A DNA stretch of 64,000 nucleotides from CAVTND01 sp963735955. GTDB lineage: Bacteria; Pseudomonadota; Gammaproteobacteria; Burkholderiales; Burkholderiaceae_F. A program made the translations under genes and the position numbers. Positions 17,798 through 27,269 of the stretch are shown here, piece by piece. Numbering within the stretch: position 1 is the first letter of the stretch; every line of letters starts with the position of its first letter. The stretch is from assembly GCA_963735955.1 (NCBI GenBank), contig CAVTND010000018.1:1-64000 (forward strand), written 5' to 3'. Below the pieces are notes generated by a model. The model did not search any database and was not told where the DNA came from. It saw only the letters and a list, made by a program, of their open reading frames with translations.

Positions 17798-18802
17798 TTA
17801 CTTCCAGAGATCGACCGTCTCACCGCCGGCGCGCAGGCGGTCGGCCCGCGCCTGAACATAGCGCTGAAAACTTGGTTCCGTGCGGTAGGCGCCACTGGCG
17901 ACGTACTCGAGCACCGATGCCAGGTGGAATGGGCGCAGGTACGACTCGGCGCGGAACACTTCGAGTCCGGTCGCATCGAAAAACACGAGCGTCGGTGCGT
18001 AGGCGATCTTCAGGTCCTGCGCCCATGCCGCCACCGTGGTGCGCTGGCCCTGCGGAGTAACGACCGCGCTGGCCTCCCGGGGTTCGAAGCGCGCAATCTC
18101 GAAGCGGCCCAGCAGGCGCGCAATGTCCTTGCGACGCAGGCCGTCCTGATGCAGTTCGTCGCAACTGCTGCAATTGGTCCGTTCGAACAGACACCAGCAC
18201 GGGCCGACCGCTGGACTGGTTCAGCTTGTAGGGAGGTTTCATGAAGAACGGCTCGGAGTGGAGGCTCGGGCTTGCCGCTTCGGCCGGAATGCGCTGCAGA
18301 TACTCGGCCAAGGTTTCCTTTGTTTCGAGCCGCTGACTGGCGTACTTCAGTGCCGCCTCCATGCGCGGCGGCGGCTGGTAGCCATTCAGGCGGACAATCA
18401 CTTCGGCCTTTTCATTGAAGATCAGCACCGTCGGCGTGAATTGCACCTTGAGCATCGCGCCGAGCTGTTTTTCGCTCAGCCGGCGACCGTCGACCCAGGT
18501 GAGTTCGCGATCACCCCACAGATTCAGGGCCACTGGCAGGAACCTGGTGCTGGCAAGCTCAACGATGCGGGTATCGGTGAACGAGGTCTGCATCAGCAGC
18601 TTGCAGTAGGGGCAGCCGTCCTGCCCGAAATAGATCAGCAGCCGCTTGCCGCCCGGGTCGCCTCGCGGACATCATCCCGCAAGTCAAGGAAGGTCTCGAC
18701 AAACCAGCCTGGCAGTTCGATCGCATGCGGAGAGGGCTGTTGTGCCTGAGTCGTGCCAGTGAGGGACAGGGCAACTGCAGCGCTCGCGACCCACGACAGC
18801 AT
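17798..18802 (-). CDS. Exported protein with two thioredoxin-fold domains (frameshifted twice)
   Basis: Reading from ATG 18802 on the minus strand: signal peptide MLSWVASAAVALSLTGTTQA, then ELPGWFVETFLDLRDDV. A frameshift near 18660 leads into GGKRLLIYFGQDGCPYC, a first thioredoxin domain with CPYC (about 18600). A second shift near 18180 exposes ERTNCSSCDELHQDG, a second domain with CSSC, then WAQDLKIAYAPTLVFFDATG and the end at 17798. It is probably a periplasmic thiol-disulfide protein. The gene lies opposed between hisA and hisF; such genes occur there in some Rhodocyclales-like genomes (recollection). Both breaks are single small indels in otherwise good coding sequence. Confidence 0.65.
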
Positions 18803-18973
18803 CCGCACGGACACTCTCCCAAAAAGCAGGTTCCGGACGCGTTCCAGCCTACTAGTCCGGACCGCCGACCGCATGACGGCGATGCGTTACAGTCACCGCG
18901 ATGGCTATTGTGAGCAAGAACTGCGGAAGAATCCGCGGGCGAATTCCGTGGGCGACGACAGCGAGCGAACAAG

Positions 18974-19744
18974 GTGCTGGCCAAGCGAATCATTCCCTGC
19001 CTTGATGTGACCGCAGGTCGCGTGGTCAAGGGCGTGAACTTTGTCGATCTGCGCGACGCCGGCGATCCGGTGGAGATTGCCCGTCGCTATGACAGCGAGG
19101 GAGCCGACGAGCTGACCTTCCTTGACATCACCGCCACTTCGGATCAACGCGACCTGCTGCTGCATGTGATCGAAGATGTCGCCGAGCAGGTCTTCATTCC
19201 GCTGACCGTGGGCGGAGGCGTGCGCCGGGTCGAGGACGTGCGGCGACTGTTGAACGCAGGCGCCGACAAGATTTCGATCAATACGGCAGGGATCGAGAGT
19301 CCGCAACTGGTGGCAGATGCCACAGCGCGCTACGGCTCGCAGTGCATCGTGGTCGCGATCGATGCCCGGCGCCGTCGGGCCGATGACACTGCGGCCGGGT
19401 GGGAGGTTTTCACCCATGGCGGACGCAAGGCAAGCGGACTCGATGCGATCGATTGGGCCCGGCGCGTGGTCGAACTCGGAGCGGGAGAAATCCTGCTGAC
19501 GAGCATGGATCGTGACGGCACGCGCATGGGCTTTGACCTCGAGCTGACGCGCACGGTGTCCGATGCAGTGAGCGTGCCGGTCATCGCTTCGGGCGGAGTC
19601 GGTACCCTGCAGCATCTGGCCGAAGGCGTGATCGAGGGTCGCGCAGACGCGGTGCTGGCGGCTTCGATCTTTCACTTTGGCGAGCACAGCGTACGCGAGG
19701 CCAAGCAGTACATGGCCGCGCGCGGCATTGCGATGAGACTTTGA
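18974..19744 (+). CDS. hisF: Imidazole glycerol phosphate synthase, cyclase subunit
   Basis: Cyclase that uses HisH-derived ammonia to make IGP and AICAR; 256 residues from GTG 18974 (MLAKRIIPCLDVTAGRVVKG). Catalytic aspartates are in IPCLDV and LLTSMDRDGTRMGFD. Phosphate sites are TVGGGVRRVEDV and VIASGGVGTLQHL. It overlaps hisI by four bases. Confidence 0.97.
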   Translation: MLAKRIIPCLDVTAGRVVKGVNFVDLRDAGDPVEIARRYDSEGADELTFLDITATSDQRDLLLHVIEDVAEQVFIPLTVGGGVRRVEDVRRLLNAGADKISINTAGIESPQLVADATARYGSQCIVVAIDARRRRADDTAAGWEVFTHGGRKASGLDAIDWARRVVELGAGEILLTSMDRDGTRMGFDLELTRTVSDAVSVPVIASGGVGTLQHLAEGVIEGRADAVLAASIFHFGEHSVREAKQYMAARGIAMRL

Positions 19745-20130
19745 TGAGCGACTGGCTGGCCGAGATCGCCTTTGACGCCGACGGGCTGGTGCCTGTGATT
19801 GCGCAGGACGCCGGCTCGCTGCGCGTGCTGATGGTGGCGTGGGCCAATCGTGATGCGCTGGCCGAGACCATCGCCAGCGGCCGCGCCGTGTACTGGTCGC
19901 GCTCGCGCGGACGGCTCTGGCGCAAGGGTGAGGAGTCGGGTCACTTCCAGCAGGTGCGCGAGATCCGGCTCGACTGCGACGGCGATGTGGTCTTGTACTC
20001 TGTCGAGCCCGCCGGTGGAGTGTCCTGTCATACGGGTCGCGCCAGCTGCTTTTTCCGGCGTCTAGACGATGGCTGTTGGAAAACCGTTGATCCCGTCCTT
20101 GAGGACCCTGAGCTGGTTTACCGAAAATGA
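19741..20130 (+). CDS. hisI: Phosphoribosyl-AMP cyclohydrolase
   Basis: Zn/Mg-dependent hydrolase opening the adenine ring of PR-AMP; 129 residues. Motifs: LMVAWANRDALAETIASG, YWSRSRGRLWRKGEESGHFQ, and metal ligands in LDCDGDVVL and GGVSCHTGRASCFFR. It is a stand-alone HisI, with HisE encoded by the next gene in a four-base overlap. Confidence 0.96.
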   Translation: MMSDWLAEIAFDADGLVPVIAQDAGSLRVLMVAWANRDALAETIASGRAVYWSRSRGRLWRKGEESGHFQQVREIRLDCDGDVVLYSVEPAGGVSCHTGRASCFFRRLDDGCWKTVDPVLEDPELVYRK

Positions 20131-20474
20131 GTGACGCCATACTGGCCGAGTTGGCCGATGTCATTGACGCGCGCAAGCGCGGCGATCCCGAGACCTCATA
20201 CGTCGCCCGACTGTTCAACTCGGGTGCGGATGCCGTGCTCAAGAAGATCGGCGAAGAAGCGACGGAAACCGTGATGGCGGCCAAGGATGGCGTGCCCGAA
20301 CGCATCGTCGCGGAAACCGCAGATCTGTGGTTTCACTGCATGATCCTGCTGGCCCAGCACGGACTGCGACCGGAACACGTACTTGCGGAGCTGGCGCGCC
20401 GAGCGGGCACCTCGGGCCTCGAGGAAAAGGCCGCCCGCAAGGCCGGCAAGCGCGAACGCGATGAAAAGCGCTGA
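20127..20474 (+). CDS. hisE: Phosphoribosyl-ATP pyrophosphatase
   Basis: MazG-like pyrophosphohydrolase converting PR-ATP to PR-AMP; 115 residues. Seen: VIDARKRGDPETSYVARLFN, KKIGEEATETVMAAKDG with acidic metal ligands and ETADLWFHCMILLAQHGL. The C-terminus is basic (EEKAARKAGKRERDEKR). It is the last his gene in the cluster. Confidence 0.96.
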   Translation: MSDAILAELADVIDARKRGDPETSYVARLFNSGADAVLKKIGEEATETVMAAKDGVPERIVAETADLWFHCMILLAQHGLRPEHVLAELARRAGTSGLEEKAARKAGKRERDEKR

Positions 20475-20548
20475 GATTCGGCCGCGCGACGCCGCACTAG
20501 CACTGAAAGTGGAACGTCTCCGTGTCAATCCCGTCCAAGGAATGGTCG

Positions 20549-20893
20549 ATGCAATCTGCTGACTGCCTTTTCTGCCGCCTGGTGAGCGGCCAGATTCCGA
20601 GCCGCAAGATTTACGAGGATGAGGAGGTGATTGCCTTCCATGACATCCACCCCAAGGCACCCATCCACTTCATGATCGTGCCGAAATTGCACGTGGATTC
20701 CCTGCTAACTGCGGGCCCGGAGCACGAGGGTCTGTTGGGTAGAATCCTCGGTCTTGCACCGCGGCTAGCGAAGGAACAAGGCTGCGACAACGGCTTTCGC
20801 GTCGTGATCAACAACGGCCCCGACGGCGGTCAAGAGGTCTATCACTTGCACATCCACATCATGGGCGGCCCGCGCCCGTGGAATCGTATGTAG
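20549..20893 (+). CDS. hinT: HIT-family nucleotide hydrolase (HinT-like)
   Basis: Purine nucleoside phosphoramidase-type HIT protein, 114 residues from ATG 20549, chosen because AAGGA lies seven bases upstream and the protein then begins MQSADCLFCRLVSGQIPSRK. The histidine triad is VYHLHIHIMGG. It sits between hisE and tatA, as in many betaproteobacteria. Confidence 0.93.
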   Translation: MQSADCLFCRLVSGQIPSRKIYEDEEVIAFHDIHPKAPIHFMIVPKLHVDSLLTAGPEHEGLLGRILGLAPRLAKEQGCDNGFRVVINNGPDGGQEVYHLHIHIMGGPRPWNRM

Positions 20894-20902
20894 GAGTCTG
20901 CT

Positions 20903-21133
20903 ATGGGTTCGTTTTCGATCTGGCATTGGCTGATCGTCCTGGTCGTCATCATTCTCGTGTTCGGTACATCCAAGCTGAAGAACATCGGCAAGGACGTAGG
21001 CGGGGCAATCAAGGGCTTCAAGGAAGGGATGAAGGACGGCGCCGACGAAGTGGCGAAGAAGGTTGAGGAGCCGAAATCAGTCGGCCAGACCATCGACGTG
21101 CAAGCCAAGGAAAAGGGCCGGACCGGCGCCTGA
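20903..21133 (+). CDS. tatA: Sec-independent translocase component TatA
   Basis: 76-residue TatA: one N-terminal membrane helix (WHWLIVLVVIILVFGTSKL), the hinge FG-T-K, then an amphipathic helix KNIGKDVGGAIKGFKEGMKD and a charged tail. It oligomerises to form the translocation path for folded proteins, for example the Rieske protein encoded at 25.2 kb. It opens the tatABC operon. Confidence 0.95.
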   Translation: MGSFSIWHWLIVLVVIILVFGTSKLKNIGKDVGGAIKGFKEGMKDGADEVAKKVEEPKSVGQTIDVQAKEKGRTGA

Positions 21134-21180
21134 CGTCGGCGTGGGGTTTGCACGCGCGCCCACGAACGCCGCAGCATCCA

Positions 21181-21692
21181 TGTTTGACTTCAGTTTCGGC
21201 GAGCTGGCCATGATCGGGGCCGTGGCGCTGGTCGTGCTTGGGCCCGAACGTCTTCCCAAGGTGGCGCGTTCGCTCGGCGAGTGGGCCGGCAAGGCGCAGC
21301 GCTATGTCACTCAGGTCAAGAACGATATCAACCGCGAAATGGAACTTGCAGAACTCAAGAAGCTGCAGGAAGAGGCACGCGGGATGGCGCGCGAGTTCGA
21401 GACTTCAGTTGAATCGAGCGTCAAGAAGCTTGAATCCGACGTCAATGCGGCGGTCGGGGACGGGTCCGCGAGTGCGTCGTCAGGTGACGGTGGATACGCG
21501 TGGGAAGGCGCCGGCGAACGCTGGATCGATACGCGATTCAAGCGCCGCTACAAGCCTGGGCCGGGCATCGACGACCTGGCCGAGGAACTTGCCAAGCTCA
21601 AGCGACAGCTGCAGTTGCCCGAGTCGGTGGGGCGCGCAAGACACAAGTACGCGGCGCGGGCGCGTCTCAATCGTCCGCGGATCCGCCGATGA
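21181..21692 (+). CDS. tatB: Sec-independent translocase component TatB
   Basis: 170-residue TatB from ATG 21181: MFDFSFGELAMIGAVALVVL, then GPERLPKVARSLGEW, followed by a long charged coiled-coil region and a Ser/Gly linker (SASASSGDGG). With TatC it forms the receptor for twin-arginine signal peptides. The reading frame extends upstream but the family N-terminus is at 21181. The stop overlaps tatC by four bases. Confidence 0.95.
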
Positions 21693-22489
21693 GCGCCGAA
21701 ACGCCTGAGAAATCGTCAAGCCCAGGATCTCCCGAGACGCCCGAATTGGGTCAGGAACAGAGCTTCCTGACTCACCTGGTGGAATTGCGGCAGCGGCTGG
21801 TGCGCGCTTCGGTCGCCGTCCTCGTGGCCTTTCTGGCGCTGACTCCGTTCATCAAGGAAATTTTCGATCTGATGTCGCGGCCGATGATGGCCGCCCTGCC
21901 GGACGGCGCCAAGCTGCTCGCGACCGGCGTGATCGCGCCCTTCATGGTGCCATTGAAGGTCACCCTGTTCGCCGCCTTCCTGATCGCGCTGCCCTATGTG
22001 CTGTGGCAGATCTGGGCTTTTGTGGCGCCGGGCCTGTACAAGCATGAAAAGCGACTCGCCGCGCCATTGATCTTTTCCAGCGTCGTGATGTTCTTCGCGG
22101 GCATGGCTTACTGCTACTTCATCGTGTTCGGCTTCGTGTTCAAGTTCATGGTGGCGTTTTCGCCGACCTCGGTATCGGTGGCGCCGGACATTGAGGCCTA
22201 TTTCGGCTTTGTGCTCGGTATGTTTCTCGCATTCGGGATCACCTTCGAAGTGCCGATCATCGTTGTGCTGGTGGTTCGCTTCGGGCTCGCCTCCGTGGAC
22301 AAGCTCAAGCAGGCGCGGCCCTATGTGGTGGTCGGTGCCTTCATCGTGGCGGCGATATTCACGCCGCCCGACGTGGTATCGCAGCTGCTGCTCGCAATAC
22401 CCCTGTGCCTGCTGTACGAACTCGGTATTTTCATGGCGCGCTTCGTAGTCAAGCCCGCAGACGATGCGGCGGCCGCGCCGAGCGCCTGA
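21689..22489 (+). CDS. tatC: Sec-independent translocase component TatC
   Basis: Six-helix core receptor of the Tat system, 266 residues from ATG 21689. Motifs: FLTHLVELRQRLVRASVAVL, LPYVLWQIWAFVAPGLYKHE, FGFVLGMFLAFGITFEVPI and ARPYVVVGAFIVAAIFTPPD. The N-terminal 25 residues form a Ser/Pro/Glu-rich cytoplasmic extension. Confidence 0.96.
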   Translation: MSAETPEKSSSPGSPETPELGQEQSFLTHLVELRQRLVRASVAVLVAFLALTPFIKEIFDLMSRPMMAALPDGAKLLATGVIAPFMVPLKVTLFAAFLIALPYVLWQIWAFVAPGLYKHEKRLAAPLIFSSVVMFFAGMAYCYFIVFGFVFKFMVAFSPTSVSVAPDIEAYFGFVLGMFLAFGITFEVPIIVVLVVRFGLASVDKLKQARPYVVVGAFIVAAIFTPPDVVSQLLLAIPLCLLYELGIFMARFVVKPADDAAAAPSA

Positions 22490-22497
22490 GGGCGGTC

Positions 22498-23175
22498 ATG
22501 TGGAAGTTGCAAGGACTGCTTTTTGTCTGCCTGGCTGCCGCCCTGCTGGGAAGCTCTGCCGCGGCCTCGACCCGGATGCAGGTAGTACCGGATGCCGACG
22601 CCGATCTGGCGGCTGGCTGGTCAGCGTATGTAGCGGGCGATCTGCCGCAGGCCCGTCGGCAGTACATGCGCGCCGCGGAACGAAATGCTCGCGTAGCCCA
22701 GTTCAATCTGGCCGTAATGCTCATGGCGGGAGAGGGCGGCGCGCCCGACGCGGTGGCCGGCGTCGCCTGGCTGCAGAAGTCGGCGAACGGCGGCTTTGCT
22801 CGTGCCCAGTTCGCGCTGGGGCTGCTCCATGAAAGCGGCGAAGGAGTCACGCGCTCGCTGACTGAGGCCACCGCGTGGTTTCTCAAGGCCGCGGAACAGG
22901 GATACCGCGATGCACAGGTGAGCGTGGCAACGCAGTACTTTCTCGGCCGCGGAGCCCCGCTCGACTACGCCGAAGCAGCACGCTGGTACGAACGTGCCGC
23001 CGAGCAGGGCGATCATGGAGCTGCCTACATCATCGCCAGCCAGTACGAAAACGGTGACGGCGTGGACCGCGATCTGCGGCGGGCCGTCTTCTGGTACAGC
23101 TTCGCCGCGGGAGGCGGCGATCCGGTCGCGGCGCTCAAGGCACGAGAAGTGGCGGCGCGACTGGCGGTGCGCTGA
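22498..23175 (+). CDS. Exported Sel1-repeat protein
   Basis: 225 residues with a signal peptide (MWKLQGLLFVCLAAALLGSS, cleavage near AAAS) followed by four or five Sel1-like repeats: ARVAQFNLAVMLMAGEGG, GFARAQFALGLLHESGEGV, GYRDAQVSVATQYFLGRGA and DHGAAYIIASQYENGDGV. Sel1 solenoids mediate protein-protein contacts; no enzymatic motif is present. It starts nine bases after tatC and may be cotranscribed. Its stop is close to the convergent protease gene. Confidence 0.8.
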   Translation: MWKLQGLLFVCLAAALLGSSAAASTRMQVVPDADADLAAGWSAYVAGDLPQARRQYMRAAERNARVAQFNLAVMLMAGEGGAPDAVAGVAWLQKSANGGFARAQFALGLLHESGEGVTRSLTEATAWFLKAAEQGYRDAQVSVATQYFLGRGAPLDYAEAARWYERAAEQGDHGAAYIIASQYENGDGVDRDLRRAVFWYSFAAGGGDPVAALKAREVAARLAVR

Positions 23176-23207
23176 ACGCGCACTGGGTCGCCGAAGCGGT
23201 GACGTGG

Positions 23208-24371
23208 CTACTGTGGACGCCGAGGCGTGGGACGTTCGCCGACGGCCACCTGGATCTCGACTTCCTTGCCGGTGCGCAGCACCCGCACCGTGGCGGCCGA
23301 TCCCGGCGCCAGCTGGGCAATCTGATGCAGCATCGATCGGCTGTTGACCACCGGCTTGCCGTTGATGGTCAGCATCACGTCGCCCGGCTCCAACCCCGCC
23401 TTGCCGGCCGGGCTGGTCCGCTGCACGCCTTTCAGGACCACGCCCTCAGTGCGGGCCAGCTTGAGCAGTTCGGCGGTCTCGGGCGTGATGTCCTCGGGCT
23501 CCACGCCAAAATAGCCGCGCACGACCTTGCCCGTCCCGATCAACTGGTCCATGACCTGGGTGACCAGCATCGACGGAATCGCGAAGCCAATCCCGATTGA
23601 TCCACCGGTGCGCGAGAAGATGGCGGTATTGATGCCGACCAGATTGCCGGCCGAATCCACCAGCGCGCCGCCCGAGTTGCCCTGGTTGATCGCGGCGTCG
23701 GTCTGAATGAAATTCTCGAAGGTGTTGATGCCGAGATTGGTGCGCCCCAGCGCCGACACGATGCCCATGGTTACGGTCTGCCCGACATCGAATGGATTGC
23801 CGATCGCCAGCACGACGTCGCCCACCTTCAATGCGTCCGAGCGGCCGAAGGTGATCACCGGCAGGCCCTTGGCCTCAATCTTCAACACGGCCAGATCGCT
23901 TTCCGGATCCGAGCCGATCAGCCGGGCGTCGAACTGACGTCCGTCGGCCAGCGCCACGGCGATTTCGTCTGCGGCCTGGACCACGTGATTGTTGGTCAGC
24001 ACAAAGCCATCGGCGGTTGCGATCACGCCTGAGCCGAGGCTGGCCACGCGGTCCGGGCCGCCACGCGAGTCGCCGAAGAAATAGCGGTACAGCGGATCTT
24101 CGGGGCCGTTCCGGCGCAGGTCCTTCGTGGTGTAGACATTCACGACTGCAGGTGCCGCCACGCGCACCGCCTCGGCGTATGACAGCAGGGCGGACACGCG
24201 GGAGACGTCGGCACTGGCGACCTGGCGCTGCGCGGTGTCCGCGACCGGCACCGTCCGCGTGCCGGCCGGAGTTCGCGGCAGCCACTCCGGCCGCAACGTC
24301 GAAACGATGAAAAGCGCCGCCAGGCCGACGGTGGTCGCTTGCGCGAAGATCAGCCAGAGTCGTCGAAGCAT
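23208..24371 (-). CDS. DegS-like HtrA serine protease with one PDZ domain
   Basis: Envelope protease of 387 residues from ATG 24371 (minus strand). An N-terminal hydrophobic anchor (WLIFAQATTVGLAALFIVS) points to an inner-membrane protein facing the periplasm. The trypsin-like triad is His in LTNNHVVQAA, Asp in ESDLAVLKIE and Ser in NQGNSGGALVDSAGN. A single PDZ domain follows (GYFGVEPEDITPETAEL, GLEPGDVMLTINGKPVV). One PDZ and the anchor suit DegS/AlgW-type stress sensing better than DegP, but no rseA or rpoE is nearby. Confidence 0.9.
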   Translation of the reverse strand: MLRRLWLIFAQATTVGLAALFIVSTLRPEWLPRTPAGTRTVPVADTAQRQVASADVSRVSALLSYAEAVRVAAPAVVNVYTTKDLRRNGPEDPLYRYFFGDSRGGPDRVASLGSGVIATADGFVLTNNHVVQAADEIAVALADGRQFDARLIGSDPESDLAVLKIEAKGLPVITFGRSDALKVGDVVLAIGNPFDVGQTVTMGIVSALGRTNLGINTFENFIQTDAAINQGNSGGALVDSAGNLVGINTAIFSRTGGSIGIGFAIPSMLVTQVMDQLIGTGKVVRGYFGVEPEDITPETAELLKLARTEGVVLKGVQRTSPAGKAGLEPGDVMLTINGKPVVNSRSMLHQIAQLAPGSAATVRVLRTGKEVEIQVAVGERPTPRRPQ

Positions 24372-24424
24372 GTGTGGCTGAGTCAAAAGATCCGGATCGC
24401 CCCAGGCGATCGAGCGGCGATGGT

Positions 24425-24844
24425 TCAGCGCGACTTCAGCGAGTCGCGGATTTCACGCAGCAGCACCACGTCTTCCGGTGGTGCCGCCGGCGCGGCGGCC
24501 GGTTCACTGCGAATGCGGTTGACCGTTTTCACCATCCAGAAGATCACAAAGGCGAGAATCACAAAGTTGATCGAAATGGTGACGAAGTTGCCCCAGGCCA
24601 GCACGACCCCCGACTTCTGCGCTGCCTCGAGCGGTGTTCCCGGCGCAATCGTGCCGGACAGGACCCAGTACTTGCCGCTGAAGTCGACCGATCCGCCAAG
24701 CATGACATTGATCAGCGGCATGATCACATCCCTGACCAGGGAGTCGACGATCTTGCCGAAGGCACCACCAATGATCACGCCGACCGCGAGATCGATGACA
24801 TTGCCCTTGACTGCAAATTCCCGAAATTCCTTGAGCATGCTCAT
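24425..24844 (-). CDS. mscL: Large-conductance mechanosensitive channel
   Basis: 139-residue MscL that opens under membrane tension to release solutes on hypo-osmotic shock. Motifs: MLKEFREFAVKGNVIDLAVG, VIIGGAFGKIVDSLV in the pore helix, a periplasmic loop and TM2 NFVTISINFVILAFVIFWMV, with an Ala/Pro-rich C-terminal helix region. It is oriented with the protease gene on the minus strand. Confidence 0.96.
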   Translation of the reverse strand: MSMLKEFREFAVKGNVIDLAVGVIIGGAFGKIVDSLVRDVIMPLINVMLGGSVDFSGKYWVLSGTIAPGTPLEAAQKSGVVLAWGNFVTISINFVILAFVIFWMVKTVNRIRSEPAAAPAAPPEDVVLLREIRDSLKSR

Positions 24845-25198
24845 AGTTGTTCCCTCGCGCTATGCGCGGTCCATCCGCCAGGGGCGTCGCCCGATCTCGG
24901 GCGGCCGCCCGGTCTTGTCGCCAGGCCCCGTTTGCCTATGGCGCGCCGCGTTTCGGCCACGCCTCATGGCGAGTGTAGCCGGCGCTGCCCTTCAGGGCCG
25001 GTAACCCACCGGCGCGTCGATTGGCGGGAGCGAATCAAGTAGAATCGCGGGCCGCCGCGGATTGGTGCCGGTTTGTAAATCGGCCAGCGCGGTGGGTGTG
25101 CGACAACTGCAGGGCATGGTTTGGCGCCCAGGCCTGGTTGCGGCACTGATTTTGCGCGCTGGTTCCACCACCTATTTTCTCGGAAACACGGGATCACC
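24845..25198 (+). other. Intergenic region between divergent mscL and petA
   Basis: 354 bases with no gene. It must hold the divergent promoters for mscL and petABC. TAGAAT at 25040-25045 is a plausible petA -10 element about 155 bases before ATG 25199, but no matching -35 is evident. No repeat or hairpin of note. Confidence 0.3.
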
Positions 25199-25813
25199 AT
25201 GTCCACTTCAAGCACCGCTCCGGAGTCGACGGAAAGCGTAGACACTGAACGTCGCAACACGATGATCGTCGCGGCAGCCGTTGGCGGCGCCGCCGCTGTT
25301 GCCGTGGCAGTTCCGTTCGTGGCCTCGTTCGCTCCTTCGGAGCGGGCCAAGGCAGCGGGCGCGCCGGTCGAATTCGATCTATCGGGAATCGCGCCAGGAG
25401 AAATGAAGACGGTTGAGTGGCGCGGTGTTCCGGTGTGGGTCCTGCGCCGCACACCCGAGATGCTGGAGTCGATCAAGAAGGCCGACAGCGAAGTGGCCGA
25501 CCCGAAGTCCCAGCGCACTGCCTTTCCGACGCCGGAATTTGCGCGCAACGAGTTCCGCTCGATCAAGCCCGAGTATCTGGTTGCGGTCGGCATCTGCACC
25601 CATCTTGGCTGCAATCCGGTTGGCCCCTTTGGGCCTGGTCAGAACGTGCAGCTCGGCTCGGGCCAGGGTTTTCTCTGTCCTTGCCACGGTTCGGTCTTCG
25701 ATCTGGCCGGCCGCGTGTACAAGAACAAGCCGGCGCCTGACAACCTGGTAGTGCCGCCCTACAAATACCTGTCCGAGTCCGTCATCCTGATCGGTGACGA
25801 CTCCAAAGCCTGA
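25199..25813 (+). CDS. petA: Cytochrome bc1 complex Rieske iron-sulfur subunit
   Basis: 204-residue Rieske protein from ATG 25199. A short N-terminus with ERRN before one membrane helix (MIVAAAVGGAAAVAVAVPF) suggests Tat-dependent insertion, matching the tatABC operon nearby. The 2Fe-2S ligands are in CTHLGCNP and CPCHGSVFD. It passes electrons from quinol to cytochrome c1. First gene of petABC. Confidence 0.96.
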   Translation: MSTSSTAPESTESVDTERRNTMIVAAAVGGAAAVAVAVPFVASFAPSERAKAAGAPVEFDLSGIAPGEMKTVEWRGVPVWVLRRTPEMLESIKKADSEVADPKSQRTAFPTPEFARNEFRSIKPEYLVAVGICTHLGCNPVGPFGPGQNVQLGSGQGFLCPCHGSVFDLAGRVYKNKPAPDNLVVPPYKYLSESVILIGDDSKA

Positions 25814-25827
25814 TCCCGAGGACGTCC

Positions 25828-27222
25828 ATGGCCGAACTGAAAAGCCAATATGCGGGGCTGGCGGGCTGGCTCGATGCACGCATGCCGACGGCGATGGCGG
25901 AGTACCGGAAGCACATGTCCGAGTACTACGCGCCGAAGAACTTCAACTTCTGGTACATCTTCGGCGGCCTGGCGATCACGGTGCTGGCACTGCAGATCAT
26001 CACCGGCATCTTCCTGACGATGCATTACAAGCCCGATGCGGGTCTCGCTTTCGCATCGGTCGAATACATCATGCGCGACGTGCCCGGCGGCTGGTTCATC
26101 CGCTACATGCATTCAACCGGCGCGTCGTTTTTCTTCATCGTCGTCTACCTGCACATGTTCCGCGGCCTGATGTACGGCAGCTATCGGACGCCGCGCGAGC
26201 TCGTATGGATCTTCGGCTGCCTGATCTTCCTGTGCCTGATGGGAGAGGCCTTCTTCGGCTACCTGCTGCCGTGGGGCCAGATGAGTTACTGGGGCGCGCA
26301 GGTCATCATCAACCTGTTCGGTGCGATTCCCCTGATCGGACCCGACCTGTCGGTCTGGGTGCGCGGCGACTACGTGATCGGCGATGCCACGCTGAACCGG
26401 TTTTTCGCGATGCACGTGATCGCCATCCCGCTGGTGCTGATCGGCCTGGTTGTGGCGCACATCCTTGCGCTCCACGACGTCGGCTCGAACAACCCCGACG
26501 GCATCGAGATCAAGGACCGCAAGGATGCAAAGGGCATCCCGCTCGACGGCATTCCGTTCCACCCGTACTACACCGTGCACGACATCTTCTGGCTCTGCCT
26601 GTTCCTGATTCTGTTCTTCGCGGTGGCCTTCCTGGCGCCTGAGATGGGCGGTTACTTCCTTGAGTGGAACAACTTCATTCCGGCCGATCCGTATCAGGGA
26701 CCCGCGCACATCGCGCCAGTCTGGTACTTCACGCCCTACTACTCGATCCTGCGCGCCACGACCGAGGCCTTCATGACCGTGCTTGCCTTCGGCATCGTCG
26801 GCCTGGCGGCGCTGATGATCATGACCGTGCGCAGCACGACCGTGCGGGCGGCAACCGCCGGAGCGTCGCTGGTGCTGGTGGCGCTGATGGTGGTGCCGGG
26901 CGTGAAGCTCGACCCGAAGTTCTGGGGGGTCGTGCTGATGGGTGCGTCGGTGCTGATCTTTCTCGGCCTGCCCTGGCTGGACCGCTCGCCGGTGAAATCG
27001 ATGCGCTATCGGCCCGGTTGGCACTTCGCCCTGTTGATCGTCTGGGTCGTGGCCTTCATCGTGCTCGGCTACTTCGGCACCCAGCCACCGTCGGCGGCGG
27101 GTCAGGGTTTCTCAATGGTGGGAACGGTTATCTACTTTGCATTCTTTGTTCTCATGCCCTGGTGGAGCCGGATGGGAACGTTCAAGCCTGTCCCTGAGCG
27201 CGTCACGTTCAAGCCACACTGA
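25828..27222 (+). CDS. petB: Cytochrome bc1 complex cytochrome b
   Basis: 464-residue cytochrome b. Heme-ligating histidines fall in IRYMHSTGASFFFIVVYLHM and FFAMHVIAIPLVLIGLVVAH. The Qo-site motif is PVWYFTPYYSILRA, with the Rieske-contacting LLPWGQMSYWGAQV. The length is on the long side because of extra C-terminal helices (e.g. LIVWVVAFIVLGYFG). Located 14 bases after petA. Confidence 0.97.
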   Translation: MAELKSQYAGLAGWLDARMPTAMAEYRKHMSEYYAPKNFNFWYIFGGLAITVLALQIITGIFLTMHYKPDAGLAFASVEYIMRDVPGGWFIRYMHSTGASFFFIVVYLHMFRGLMYGSYRTPRELVWIFGCLIFLCLMGEAFFGYLLPWGQMSYWGAQVIINLFGAIPLIGPDLSVWVRGDYVIGDATLNRFFAMHVIAIPLVLIGLVVAHILALHDVGSNNPDGIEIKDRKDAKGIPLDGIPFHPYYTVHDIFWLCLFLILFFAVAFLAPEMGGYFLEWNNFIPADPYQGPAHIAPVWYFTPYYSILRATTEAFMTVLAFGIVGLAALMIMTVRSTTVRAATAGASLVLVALMVVPGVKLDPKFWGVVLMGASVLIFLGLPWLDRSPVKSMRYRPGWHFALLIVWVVAFIVLGYFGTQPPSAAGQGFSMVGTVIYFAFFVLMPWWSRMGTFKPVPERVTFKPH

Positions 27223-27269
27223 GATCGCCAAAATTGAGATCGCCGACTGAAATGGATACAGGAAAACGA

